From a virus, in IMG/VR virus record IMGVR_UViG_3300044701_000569, positions 1 through 64,000 of that record: a stretch of DNA of 64,000 nt; one strand, written 5' to 3'. Made by a program: the position numbers and the translations under genes. Below the pieces are notes generated by a model. That model searched no databases and was not told the origin of the DNA. It was given only the letters and a program-made list of their open reading frames with translations. Within the stretch, counting starts at the first letter, position 1. Every line of letters starts with the position of its first letter. This document shows positions 28,106 through 36,620 of this stretch, piece by piece.

Positions 28106-28611
28106 AGATTATTGATAATTTTTTAACCAAAGAAGAATGGTTTAAACTATTTGATACCATGCTCACAGCTAACTTTCCTTGGTACCTTAATAGTTCTAAG
28201 GTAGGTAAACACTACGGGGATGATATTGGTCTACACGATTATCAGTTTACCCATACTTTCTATAGCGACTTTGCTGTAAGAAGTCAATTTGGTTCATTGA
28301 TTGAACCTGCGTTGGTTAAACTGAATCCCAGTGCTATAGTTAGAGTTAAGGCTAACCTTACTCCGTGTAGTCAACAGATAGAACAGTTTCCTATGCACAG
28401 AGACTTTGAAAACTTTCAAGGACAAACTGCAATATTCTATCTAAACACTAACAATGGATACACTGTGTTTAAAGACGGCACACGAGTTGATTCTGTTGCT
28501 AATCGTTGTGTAATATTTGATTCGCAGTTAGAGCATACTGGAACTACCTGTACAGATCAACGTGTTAGATCAGTTATTAACTTCAATTACTACCCATGGA
28601 CAGAACAATGA
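28102..28611 (+). CDS. 2OG-Fe(II) dioxygenase-like protein, paralog of 6680-7186
   Basis: 169 aa. MHRDFENF provides HxD (about 98-100), LEHTGTTCTDQRVRSVINF the distal His and Arg. VRVKANLTPC and IFYLNTNNGYTVF align with VKANLTIA and IYYVNTNNGSTEF of the protein at 6680-7186. Same length, so a duplication. Coupled by ATGA on both sides. Confidence 0.8.
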   Translation: MKIIDNFLTKEEWFKLFDTMLTANFPWYLNSSKVGKHYGDDIGLHDYQFTHTFYSDFAVRSQFGSLIEPALVKLNPSAIVRVKANLTPCSQQIEQFPMHRDFENFQGQTAIFYLNTNNGYTVFKDGTRVDSVANRCVIFDSQLEHTGTTCTDQRVRSVINFNYYPWTEQ

Positions 28612-29243
28612 ATCAGCTGTTTGGGCTTCCTTATTCTAAATTTAGAATCGATCCTGCTCTGTATAACAAACAACAGATTGTAGATTCTATTGAAAGTAAT
28701 TATAAGATAGACAGTGCAAGAAACAACTGGGATGCAGACGAGGTGTATTCTAGTAGACTGCATCAGTCTGTGAATGATTTTAATAATGAAAAATTTTCTG
28801 CTGTTGATTTTTCAACAGTGATTCCACTCTATCAAAACTATATACAGGACTTCTTTAATCAATTGGATTTGTTAGAATACGCTACCTATCGTTTTAGGAT
28901 AGTAAATTATACCTGTATGAGCAGTGGGCAATTTCTAAAAGAACACACTCACGGTAGTGACTTTTCTGCTGTACATTACATCAATTATGACTCTGCTGTT
29001 CATCCGCCAACCTGTTTTGTTAACGGTAATGGTTATTCATCTTACATAGCAGCAGTAATGCCCAAACTGAATAAATTATTAAATCCGTCTAACGCAGATA
29101 ATTCTTGGGCATTTAAACATTTTTCAATTCCAGTAGCCGAAGATGATTTTGTTATTGTGCCAGGTTCACTAGAGCATCTAGTGCCGCAGTTTGATTCAAA
29201 CAGTCTAAGAATGACTGTGATTGTTAATATTGATCTTGATTAG
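28608..29243 (+). CDS. 2OG-Fe(II) dioxygenase-like protein (TIGR02466-like)
   Basis: 211 aa from the ATG overlapping the previous stop (an earlier ATG at 28596 is less typical). YTCMSSGQFLKEHTHGSDFS carries HTH in place of a strict HxD with a following D, and PGSLEHLVPQFDSNSLRMTV the distal His and Arg. Last gene of the operon; its end overlaps the convergent gene by 20 nt. Substrate unknown. Confidence 0.75.
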   Translation: MNQLFGLPYSKFRIDPALYNKQQIVDSIESNYKIDSARNNWDADEVYSSRLHQSVNDFNNEKFSAVDFSTVIPLYQNYIQDFFNQLDLLEYATYRFRIVNYTCMSSGQFLKEHTHGSDFSAVHYINYDSAVHPPTCFVNGNGYSSYIAAVMPKLNKLLNPSNADNSWAFKHFSIPVAEDDFVIVPGSLEHLVPQFDSNSLRMTVIVNIDLD

Positions 29244-29652
29244 ATTTTTGATAAAGCCATAGATCTTTATCATCTACCCATGTGTTGTATACGGCTAGAT
29301 TTAATCCTAATTCTTTTGCTCGCTTAAAAACTTTTTGTTGTGCGCCGGGGCCATAAAAAGTTTCAATCTTTCTTTCGTCTACATATCTGTACTGTATACT
29401 GCCTGGTACCATTCCCACAGTTAACATATAAAATTCTGCATAAGGAAGCCAAGCAGCATAAACTCCTAGGCCTCCGCTGCCTTCTGCTAACACTTCCCAA
29501 ATGTCGATGTCGTTAGTAGTTAGAGGACGTTTGTAATCCCATTCTTTGTTGGGAGGTAAAATATCTATATTGTAGTTTAGTTTTTCAACCGGATTTAGTT
29601 CATCTTCATCCGGTTTGAATAGAATATTATGTGTAGTTTTGAATATTGGCAT
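29224..29652 (-). CDS. PYAEFY-type phage protein, paralog of 25844-26218
   Basis: 142 aa. MPIFKTTHNILFKPDEDELN, WDYKRPL, IDIWEVLAEGSGGLGVYAAW, LPYAEFYMLTVG. Longer than its paralog at the C-terminus. It follows the glycine-rich adhesin gene on the same strand with a 1-nt overlap, which suggests a late or tail-related role. Function unknown. Confidence 0.68.
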   Translation of the reverse strand: MPIFKTTHNILFKPDEDELNPVEKLNYNIDILPPNKEWDYKRPLTTNDIDIWEVLAEGSGGLGVYAAWLPYAEFYMLTVGMVPGSIQYRYVDERKIETFYGPGAQQKVFKRAKELGLNLAVYNTWVDDKDLWLYQKSNQDQY

Positions 29653-30572
29653 TAGTCTAGATATCTAACAATTACAATTCCAGGACCACCTGCTCCGCTG
29701 TATCCGGCACCACTTCCGCCTGCGCCGGATATGCCGCCACCGCCGCCACCAGTGTTATTAGTCCCAGCAGTTCCGTCTCTTGGTGCGGAATTAGGTGAAG
29801 CCGGGCCACCGCCACCTGATCCGCCTGGCCATCCTTGAGGTATGCCTTGACGCGAGCCACCACCACCGCCACCACCACCGGCATATGCGCTGCCAGTTCC
29901 TGGCCAAGTTGTGCCAGCTCCTCCTGTTCCTGATGAACCATAACTGCCGCCAGATCCGCCAGATCCACCACCTCCACCGCCCCATCCACTAGAGCTGCCA
30001 CCGCCTGATCCTCCGGGGTTGCCTTGTCCGGGAGAGCCGCCGCCGGGACTTGAGTTATTAGTACCACTTCCGCCTCCTGATCCTCCAGGATTACCACCAG
30101 ACGTATAGTAGGCGCCGCCACCACCGCCAGTACTTGAAGTTGAATCAAAACTAGATGCAGAGCCGTCGCCACCACTGCCTGTTCCAACTGCATAAACATT
30201 GGCGCCGCCGCCACCTGTTACTGTTGGGTATGTACCCACACCTTGACTAGCTAAAGAACCTGTTCTATAACCCCCGGCTCCGCCTCCACCACCTGAGCCG
30301 CCGTCGTTCATCTCGCCACCACCGCCACCACCGCCTGCAACAACTAAGAATTCAAGATTTAATGCAGTTTGTAGTTTCATTAGGTCTGCGCCAGCATATT
30401 TTGATTTAAGCTGTATGTTTAACGCACTTTCGCCTACAGTAGTAAATGCATGAAATTTATAACCACCTGCGGTATAAATGACGTCACCGCCTGTTATATC
30501 AAACACATCTGATGGCTTTAGGTCTGACTTTGGAAGTTTGTGATTTTTTCTTATACTGCTAATAAATGGCAT
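29652..30572 (-). CDS. Glycine-rich tail adhesin
   Basis: 306 aa. An 80-residue head (YTAGGYKFHAFTTVGES, LEFLVVAGGG) is followed by about 200 residues with more than half Gly in GGGG-type runs and a hydrophobic end GPGIVIVRYLD. This is the pattern of glycine-rich adhesins that fold as polyglycine-II helices at phage fibre tips. It is likely the receptor-binding protein or its adhesin part. AAGGAC precedes the ATG. Low-complexity DNA gives large shadow frames on other frames, which I reject. Confidence 0.82.
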   Translation of the reverse strand: MPFISSIRKNHKLPKSDLKPSDVFDITGGDVIYTAGGYKFHAFTTVGESALNIQLKSKYAGADLMKLQTALNLEFLVVAGGGGGGGEMNDGGSGGGGGAGGYRTGSLASQGVGTYPTVTGGGGANVYAVGTGSGGDGSASSFDSTSSTGGGGGAYYTSGGNPGGSGGGSGTNNSSPGGGSPGQGNPGGSGGGSSSGWGGGGGGSGGSGGSYGSSGTGGAGTTWPGTGSAYAGGGGGGGGSRQGIPQGWPGGSGGGGPASPNSAPRDGTAGTNNTGGGGGGISGAGGSGAGYSGAGGPGIVIVRYLD

Positions 30573-30581
30573 AATCTGTCC

Positions 30582-31322
30582 TTATGAAACATTGCTAATT
30601 GTAAATGTGCCAGCACCTACAGTTGTAAATGAGTGAGTCTTATATCCACCTGCTGTAGCTACAGTTCCGCCTGATCCTGTTACATAAGCAACCGGTACTG
30701 TGACGTTAAAAGAAAATGCTTGGTCAGCAAAATTTCCAGCAGGATCTGTTGCCCTAACAGTAAAGCTAATTGCAGTACTAGGTGCGGTATAGCCATTAGG
30801 AGTACCTGACAGTAGACCAGCTGATGATAGTGTTAGTCCTGTAGGAAGAGTACCGGTTTGTCTAGCAAAGGTAATAGAATTATCACCACTGTCTGCCTGT
30901 AGTTGAATACTAACTGGCGTTCCGTTAACCATGCTAGATATAGAAGCTGTATTCCATATAGGCGCTACAGTGTCAGAAAGAAGTGTGATTGGGGTAAACG
31001 ATACTGCTGTTCCTATTTCATATCCGTATACTACAGCTGACACTCTGCCTACTGAACTACGTACTGTTAGGTACTGTCCAGCAGGTATTACAATACCATT
31101 TTTTTGAAAAGACTTGTTAGGTTCTACAAAATAATCATAAACAATGTAATCAGTATCATCAACTGTTGATTCACTGCTGGTTAAAGCAATTCTTACCAAT
31201 GCTCCTATGTTACCTCTGTTAGCAAAGCTAACTGTTACTGTAGAATACTGATTGGTACCAGGTCGATAAATCGACTGGTTTACCCCTCCAACTAAATCAT
31301 AAGCTGCTAATCTGCCGTGCAT
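30582..31322 (-). CDS. Fibre-like virion protein with Ig-type (He_PIG) domain
   Basis: 246 aa. N-terminal beta domain (residues 1-110), then an Ig-like He_PIG module (LPTGLTLSSAGLLSGTPNGY with AISFTVRATDPAG), and a C-terminal GGTVATAGGYKTHSFTTVGA segment that closely matches the start of the glycine-rich adhesin next door. Shared segments suggest module exchange between the two fibre genes. Late motif at 31351-31357 upstream. Confidence 0.78.
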   Translation of the reverse strand: MHGRLAAYDLVGGVNQSIYRPGTNQYSTVTVSFANRGNIGALVRIALTSSESTVDDTDYIVYDYFVEPNKSFQKNGIVIPAGQYLTVRSSVGRVSAVVYGYEIGTAVSFTPITLLSDTVAPIWNTASISSMVNGTPVSIQLQADSGDNSITFARQTGTLPTGLTLSSAGLLSGTPNGYTAPSTAISFTVRATDPAGNFADQAFSFNVTVPVAYVTGSGGTVATAGGYKTHSFTTVGAGTFTISNVS

Positions 31323-31350
31323 AATAAATCCCGTTATCTAGCGTTTTTAT

Positions 31351-31357
31351 TATTTAT
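31351..31357 (-). promoter_or_regulatory. T4-type late promoter motif ATAAATA
   Basis: Minus strand GATAAATAATA, 28 nt upstream of the fibre gene start. Confidence 0.6.
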
Positions 31358-31371
31358 CGTCTAACAACCTT

Positions 31372-31842
31372 TTAGGTTATTTCAACAAATCGCTTTACAA
31401 CGTGAGTATAATCAAAATTTTGACAGTCTTTGTGCTTTTGCAGCAGAACAGCGCCGTTCTTTATGTGAAACCGTTCAGCCATTTCTGTAAGCGGGCTAAG
31501 TGTGACCCACCTTTCTAAAAATTCGTTAGTGTCTCGCAGATGTGCTGCAATTTGATTTAAAAGAGTTCTGCCAGCACCAGCAGTATAACTCCAAATAGTA
31601 TAAAATACTGCTGTATTTTTTATTGTATCAGGTGTTGAGCTAAAGAGTTCTAGATCATCTTCAGAGGAAGGAATACTGTTAGTATATGCAACACAAATAA
31701 CACCATCGATAGATCCTGTAGTGTCATTTTCCCACACCCATATTTCACGGCCATAACTAGTTCGCCATTCATAAGAAAATCTAGGACGAACAGGATCGTC
31801 CTTAACTAAAATAGATTCGTGTTTGTGCATTTGTCTTAACAT
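31372..31842 (-). CDS. GNAT-like phage protein
   Basis: 156 aa. VFYTIWSYTAGAGRTLLNQI followed by FLERWVTLSPLTEMAERFHI resembles the acetyl-CoA loop and the following strand of GNAT N-acetyltransferases, with Gly-x-Gly in place of the usual Q/RxxGxG/A. I recall similar proteins in T4-like phages. An acetyl-acceptor is unknown. AAGGG before the ATG and a TAAATA motif 22 nt upstream suggest late expression. Confidence 0.55.
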   Translation of the reverse strand: MLRQMHKHESILVKDDPVRPRFSYEWRTSYGREIWVWENDTTGSIDGVICVAYTNSIPSSEDDLELFSSTPDTIKNTAVFYTIWSYTAGAGRTLLNQIAAHLRDTNEFLERWVTLSPLTEMAERFHIKNGAVLLQKHKDCQNFDYTHVVKRFVEIT

Positions 31843-31900
31843 ATTGCTACCCTTGTCTGATATTTAGTTACAAAGGTTATAATATGCTAAGATAATGATT

Positions 31901-33337
31901 TTATTCAGTACCTAAATTGTTTAGGAATTGTCGCAGTTTAGTTGAATCAGTCTCTGCTCGAATTTTGCCTAGTCCTGATCCTTCTGTAGGATCTTCTCTA
32001 GGTGTGTCGGGTGCAGTAGGCGTAGAACTACGCTTGAGTGCATTTACAATAGAACTAGCAGAAGAAGCCCCTGCACTAGCATAGCCTGAATCTTCCTGTT
32101 CTTCGCAATCAGTAATCCTCAGTGTGTCAATATTAAATTCTAGATCAACCTTCATGCCCACACCTGAACTCGAACGTGTCTTCATCAGCTGTAGTTGATA
32201 TCGTCCACGCTCACGCATAGCTCGCGATGTAAAGATACCAAACACGTTATCCGCTGTTTGAATCTTACTCAAACCGCCTGAAATGTGACTGTGATCAAAT
32301 TCAATCTCTTCCACTGACGCTCTGTTCAACTGACTTGCTGTAACAAATACTGTATTCAATTCCATGGCTAAGTTACGCAGTTCTTCACTCACATACTTGT
32401 CTTTGATAAACAGATTTTCTGCACTGACCTTAACTGAACTAGGCATCATAAGATCCAAATAGTCAATCAACAGTACATCAACTCTGCGTCCTGTTTTAAT
32501 TTCATATTCTTTTACAAAGGATCTTAGATCATTAGCAGTCTTACCTGTGGGCATATACTTGACCTGTAGTGCGCCACTCTTCTTGCCAATCATTCTTACT
32601 TTAAGTTCAACGTCGTCAATGCTCTTAAAAACTTCTCTAGTAGGAATCTCTGTAACCATTGAGTCTATACGCATACTAACTAGATTCTCTGAAAGCTCAA
32701 AAGTTAGATACAATACGTTAAGTCCTTGCAGTGCCCAGTTAACACCTAGGTTAGCCAAGAACAATGATTTACCTGCACCTGATCCGCCTGCAAAGATATT
32801 CAACTCACCTCTGTTGAATCCACCAAACAGTTTCTTGTCAAGGCTGGCCCAGCCTGTGCTAACCTGTCCGTTCTTGTCTTTGATAGCTTCTAGTCTTAGT
32901 CTAGGATTAGCAAAGTAATCTGTGCCTAGATCTTTTTGAAGTCCAATCTGTACAGCTCGCTTAACTAGGTCTTCTACAGGACCGTACTCGCCTTTTTCTA
33001 GTAGGTCTGCGCTCTTTAGGATCGCTGCCTCTAGAGCCTTGTGTCTAGCAAATGTTTCAAATTCTAGTAGTAGCCAATCATAGTGTTCTTCTCTTAGATC
33101 GCCAGGACTTTTTAGATCTCCTTTGGCTGCTGCGTTCACCATGTCAAGTGTAGGCATGGTATTGTGATCTGTTACGTAGTCGTTGATAAATTTTGCCGCA
33201 GACTGTAGTCTTCTATCAAAGTACTCAGGAAGAAACACAGTTTGACAGCGCACAAAAGACTCTGCATCTGTGAGCATCATTTCTAGATATACCTTCTGTA
33301 TATCATATCCGTAGTCTGTGTTTTGTCTTGTAGTCAT
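31901..33337 (-). CDS. 41: Replicative DNA helicase gp41 (DnaB-like)
   Basis: 478 aa, T4 gp41 length. An N-terminal helical domain precedes a RecA-type core: Walker A GGSGAGKS (184-191), Walker B LLIDYLDLM (near 290), then TASQLNRAS and a Gln/Arg motif region. In T4 it forms the hexameric 5'-3' helicase with primase gp61. C-terminus Ser/Thr-rich. Its own promoter ends 7 nt before the ATG, so a leaderless mRNA is predicted. Confidence 0.95.
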   Translation of the reverse strand: MTTRQNTDYGYDIQKVYLEMMLTDAESFVRCQTVFLPEYFDRRLQSAAKFINDYVTDHNTMPTLDMVNAAAKGDLKSPGDLREEHYDWLLLEFETFARHKALEAAILKSADLLEKGEYGPVEDLVKRAVQIGLQKDLGTDYFANPRLRLEAIKDKNGQVSTGWASLDKKLFGGFNRGELNIFAGGSGAGKSLFLANLGVNWALQGLNVLYLTFELSENLVSMRIDSMVTEIPTREVFKSIDDVELKVRMIGKKSGALQVKYMPTGKTANDLRSFVKEYEIKTGRRVDVLLIDYLDLMMPSSVKVSAENLFIKDKYVSEELRNLAMELNTVFVTASQLNRASVEEIEFDHSHISGGLSKIQTADNVFGIFTSRAMRERGRYQLQLMKTRSSSGVGMKVDLEFNIDTLRITDCEEQEDSGYASAGASSASSIVNALKRSSTPTAPDTPREDPTEGSGLGKIRAETDSTKLRQFLNNLGTE

Positions 33338-33344
33338 ACTTTAT

Positions 33345-33374
33345 ATTATACCTTCTTATACCATGCTTTGTCAA
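33345..33374 (-). promoter_or_regulatory. Sigma70-like promoter, leaderless arrangement (gp41)
   Basis: Minus strand TTGACA (33369-33374), 18 nt, TATAAT (33345-33350), 7 nt, ATG. Confidence 0.65.
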
Positions 33375-34329
33375 TGTTATCTATTCGCTGACGTGTTTGC
33401 GCCAATACTCCGCCTACACAGCTACCAGGATCTCCAGGATTTGGCGGCACCCAAACTGTCTGCCATTGATTCCTGATAAGATCCACAGCCTGTTTATTAA
33501 GGGCACCGCCTCCGGCAAGTGCTAAATGATCCATGCCCGTCTGCACTTTAGTCCATATGCTTAGAGTTGCAAGACAGTATTCAAACACTGCCTGTGTAGC
33601 TGCTGCAATGTCATAAAGATCCTGCCTTGATGACAGTTCAGGATGCCACCATTTGCACCCTCTATGCAGATTTTCTCGCATACGTATTTGCTGAGGTTTT
33701 GATTTAGTATGATCAACGTCTATAAGTTCTTTACGTATTAAATGCGATAGACGACCGGGATCTCCCATTTGAGCAGATCGTACAACTAGGTATTCGTCGC
33801 GCTGCGGTACTAGACCTATACGCTGTGTCATAGCACTATAGAAAAGTCCAAGGCTGTGTGGATAGCTCTGACTGTGTATCTTGTGCATACGACCGTTTTC
33901 ACATGCCCAAATAGTAAGACACTCAAACTCTCCAATACTATCTAAACAGATTACAGCACAACGATCATGAGGTTGTGTATAATAAGCATAAGCAGCATGG
34001 CTGGTATGATGCTGTGTATACTTGATAGGAACATGACCTAGATAACTGCAGGCATTTGAAACATACTGCTTGATGTTATTTTCTTTTAGAAGCCAACCTT
34101 GTCCTGCCCAGTACTGTCTAAGTGTTTTTAAAAACGGACGTTCATACCAGACCAATTGATCAGGCATACCCCTTTGCGTCTGAGCCCATTCTATCAAACC
34201 CCAATTAATATCAGGATCATGGTGTATGCCAGAAAACTCTTTAGCTAGTGCAGCACTTACTAATTCGTTATTGTCAAAAATTGCTAGGCTGGCATCATGA
34301 CTGTTTCCTACTAGTCCCCAAGTAATCAT
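33346..34329 (-). CDS. Carbamoyltransferase N-domain-like protein (NodU/TobZ type)
   Basis: 327 aa. Kae1/NodU-like ASKHA fold: GNSHDASLAIF at the start, the metal-binding HHTSHAAYAYY (about 126-136), ICLDSIGEFE, and GGGALNKQAV near the end. It has only the Kae1-like domain; the C-terminal YrdC-like or Carbam_trans_C part of full NodU proteins is missing or replaced. It may transfer carbamoyl groups to a sugar or base. Overlaps the 40-aa gene by ATGA, within the replication operon. Confidence 0.8.
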   Translation of the reverse strand: MITWGLVGNSHDASLAIFDNNELVSAALAKEFSGIHHDPDINWGLIEWAQTQRGMPDQLVWYERPFLKTLRQYWAGQGWLLKENNIKQYVSNACSYLGHVPIKYTQHHTSHAAYAYYTQPHDRCAVICLDSIGEFECLTIWACENGRMHKIHSQSYPHSLGLFYSAMTQRIGLVPQRDEYLVVRSAQMGDPGRLSHLIRKELIDVDHTKSKPQQIRMRENLHRGCKWWHPELSSRQDLYDIAAATQAVFEYCLATLSIWTKVQTGMDHLALAGGGALNKQAVDLIRNQWQTVWVPPNPGDPGSCVGGVLAQTRQRIDNIDKAWYKKV

Positions 34330-34448
34330 TTGTATATAAAAGGATCCTGTTCACGTAACTTCTTAAGTTTCTTTTTAAATTCTATCTCATCTCTAATTCT
34401 GTAATAAGGCCACAGAAAAAAGTCTCTAATTTTTTTTAACCAAACCAT
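34326..34448 (-). CDS. Small conserved phage protein (40 aa)
   Basis: MVWLKKIRDFFLWPYYRIRD, then a charged helix ending DPFIYK. It overlaps the primase stop by 13 nt and the carbamoyltransferase-like start by 4 nt (ATGA), which makes it a coupled gene. I recall similar small proteins near primase in marine T4-like phages. Confidence 0.7.
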   Translation of the reverse strand: MVWLKKIRDFFLWPYYRIRDEIEFKKKLKKLREQDPFIYK

Positions 34449-35419
34449 TTTTTTGCTCCTAATCTAATTTTTAAGGGCGACGATTCCACTGCCCCTACAA
34501 TAGAGTGTAAAGCATACAGCTTTCCGTATTTCTTTACAGCATCGCTGATATCTTTTATATCTTGTTCCCACTTAGGAAAGCTAACACTCCATCCTAGTTC
34601 AATTGCTCGTTCAACTAATTTTGAACCCGCAGCGTCTCTATCTGGAACAACTATTACTTCTCTATTTAATCTATTAATTAGCAGCGCCTGTTGATCTTTG
34701 ATTTCACTGCCCATTAGTGCTACACCGTCTACGTGAATAGCATCAATTGGTCCTTCACAGACTATTACAAATATCTTTTGATATCTTTGCTCATCTAGAT
34801 TAAAAACATAACCTGGTTGTTGTTCGCTAAGATACTTTGGTTGCTTGTCCTTCTGTACAGTTCTAGCAGTCCACCCTACAACTTTACCTTCGTAATAGAA
34901 CGGCACTATTAGTCTGTCTCTATAGCCAAGACTTGGACTCCAATAGAACGGATAGTCTTCAAGATAGAGATTTCTAGATCTCATATACTCAACTACCTGT
35001 TCTAAATGTTTGGTCATATATTCAACACCGTTGATCAGTACAGCATCTTCAGGCAAAGGAACTTCGTTGAATACGGGTATTTCTATTAGACGCTGTTGAA
35101 CTTCAATACCTTCGTTCTCTTGCATTACCTGCAGAGAAATCTTATTGATTAAGTCATCAGGAACATTAATCCAACGCATGAGTTTGCGCATGCCTTTGGA
35201 TACATTGCGTCCAGGTTGCCAACTAGCTTTGAATCCGCAGTTGAAGCAGTGATAGGATATACCTCCGTCACCGTTCGATATCAGTCCGCCGCGCTGTCTT
35301 GTATCTGCTGATTGTCCGTTGTGATGGCAGCAGGGTGCATTGAAGCTGGTCCAGCCGCTCGGCGTGCTCTTCCGCTTAGGCGGAAGATAGGTTAGCAATG
35401 TGTCAGCGACTATACTCAT
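34436..35419 (-). CDS. 61: DNA primase gp61
   Basis: 327 aa. Zinc-binding motif with Cys30/Cys31-His32/His33 and CFNCGF (58-63), then a TOPRIM domain starting VIVCEGPIDAIHVDG (near 215) with the acidic residues and PDRDAAG for the second acidic motif. In T4 it makes RNA primers on the lagging strand with gp41. It heads the operon 33346-35419. The promoter ends 6 nt before the ATG. Confidence 0.95.
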   Translation of the reverse strand: MSIVADTLLTYLPPKRKSTPSGWTSFNAPCCHHNGQSADTRQRGGLISNGDGGISYHCFNCGFKASWQPGRNVSKGMRKLMRWINVPDDLINKISLQVMQENEGIEVQQRLIEIPVFNEVPLPEDAVLINGVEYMTKHLEQVVEYMRSRNLYLEDYPFYWSPSLGYRDRLIVPFYYEGKVVGWTARTVQKDKQPKYLSEQQPGYVFNLDEQRYQKIFVIVCEGPIDAIHVDGVALMGSEIKDQQALLINRLNREVIVVPDRDAAGSKLVERAIELGWSVSFPKWEQDIKDISDAVKKYGKLYALHSIVGAVESSPLKIRLGAKKWFG

Positions 35420-35425
35420 ATTTTA

Positions 35426-35454
35426 AGTATAGCACCTTAGACGCTAACTGTCAA
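35426..35454 (-). promoter_or_regulatory. Sigma70-like promoter, leaderless arrangement (primase)
   Basis: Minus strand TTGACA (35449-35454), 17 nt ending GGTGC, TATACT (35426-35431), 6 nt, ATG. The GGTGC-TATACT end matches the second array sub-type. Confidence 0.75.
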
Positions 35455-36231
35455 TTAGTTTCTTACTAATATTTTAGGAATGGTTACAGGGTCTGCACTG
35501 GTTCTAAATCTTATGTAGCTGAATACACCGTTGAAGTTAACTGGTGTAGGTTCAGTTTCGGATCCAGTAAATGTAAGAGTTTCTAGTGTTGCCCAATCAG
35601 TAGTTCCAGAAATTTGATTTTCGAGAGTGGCTTCAACTGATACAGTACCTATGTACCCATCTGTATAGATAGCTACAGTATGCAGTGCTTCATTATTGTT
35701 TATGCTAGGATCTGCGTCTATTGACGAAGAAACGTAAGTTAATCCGGCGTCAAAGAACGATGTTATTGTTTTTGATTCTTTAGGAGACGGAAATGCTTCT
35801 GAACTTATTTTTATAATTGAATCAGCACCAAAATGAGTATCTGTATATGTTAGGATACGTTCATTTGTATCTAAATCAACTAGATAGATGCTATATTTTA
35901 AAAATTCATCTGTTAGATTTAATAGATCGTTTTCTGTTACAGTAACAGAAAACAATCCTCTTGTAGCACTACTACCGTCGTCAAGAACAGTGCAATCATG
36001 ATCAATTACTAATGTGTTGTTTTGATCGTATGCTCTAAACTTGGGTGTGTAACCCTGTGTATTGATGGGTTTTTGATCTGCATTTAGCAGTCTAAATTCT
36101 AGGACATTGTTTATGCCCTTGTAAACTAAGGCTTGTCTTTTATACACAGGTCTATACTCCGTAGTGAATCCTGCCAGATTGGCAACAATATCAATTCTGT
36201 TCTTGACTAAATATCTTGGCACTAATTGCAT
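35455..36231 (-). CDS. Putative virion (baseplate/fibre-like) protein
   Basis: 258 aa, beta-rich. MQLVPRYLVKNRIDIVANLA then TEYRPVYKRQALVYKGINNV and FRLLNADQKPINTQGYT, a pattern like BppU-type N-terminal domains of baseplate or fibre proteins; the C-terminal 100 residues look like a beta-sandwich. I recall this from marine T4-like phages as a structural protein. The start at 36231 is preferred over a TTG at 36261. ATAAATA ends 8 nt before the ATG. Confidence 0.65.
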   Translation of the reverse strand: MQLVPRYLVKNRIDIVANLAGFTTEYRPVYKRQALVYKGINNVLEFRLLNADQKPINTQGYTPKFRAYDQNNTLVIDHDCTVLDDGSSATRGLFSVTVTENDLLNLTDEFLKYSIYLVDLDTNERILTYTDTHFGADSIIKISSEAFPSPKESKTITSFFDAGLTYVSSSIDADPSINNNEALHTVAIYTDGYIGTVSVEATLENQISGTTDWATLETLTFTGSETEPTPVNFNGVFSYIRFRTSADPVTIPKILVRN

Positions 36232-36251
36232 GGTATAAGTATTTATTGTAA

Positions 36252-36620
36252 ATGTTAACAAAAGATATAGAAGAAAATTTTCCGTTTTTAAGCGTTGTAT
36301 CCTACGGAGGCAGCGAATACATTGGCATCATCTCTAACCAGGATCAGCACGTCACTAGCATGTACATATATACAAATTTACGTACAGATAGTGATAAGCA
36401 ATCGTTTTTAGATTTAGGTGATGTTTGGTGGTGGGAATCAAACAGACTAATTCCTATTAATATATTTTTAAAGGGCGAATTTGATAGATTTCGCTACTGT
36501 ATTATGACTATGAACACTAAAGATGTGATAGTTTCAATAGGACCAACTGTTAATCTTAACAATCTAGCACTAAAGAGGGTAAAAAGGAAGAACGTACAGC
36601 TAATTAGAAAAGTTAGATAG
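36252..36620 (+). CDS. Conserved phage protein, unknown function
   Basis: 122 aa, MLTKDIEENFPFLSVVSYGG, beta-rich with a WWW-type cluster (DVWWWESNR) and a basic C-terminus. It is the only plus-strand gene between 29 and 64 kb. The pattern matches proteins I recall in marine T4-like phages. Its 3' end overlaps the convergent DnaE-like gene by 8 nt. No RBS. Confidence 0.68.
   Translation: MLTKDIEENFPFLSVVSYGGSEYIGIISNQDQHVTSMYIYTNLRTDSDKQSFLDLGDVWWWESNRLIPINIFLKGEFDRFRYCIMTMNTKDVIVSIGPTVNLNNLALKRVKRKNVQLIRKVR

Noticed and set aside
29672-30214. 180-aa minus-strand frame rich in Val, Ala and Gln
   Set aside because: It is an out-of-frame reading of the glycine-codon repeats of the adhesin gene.
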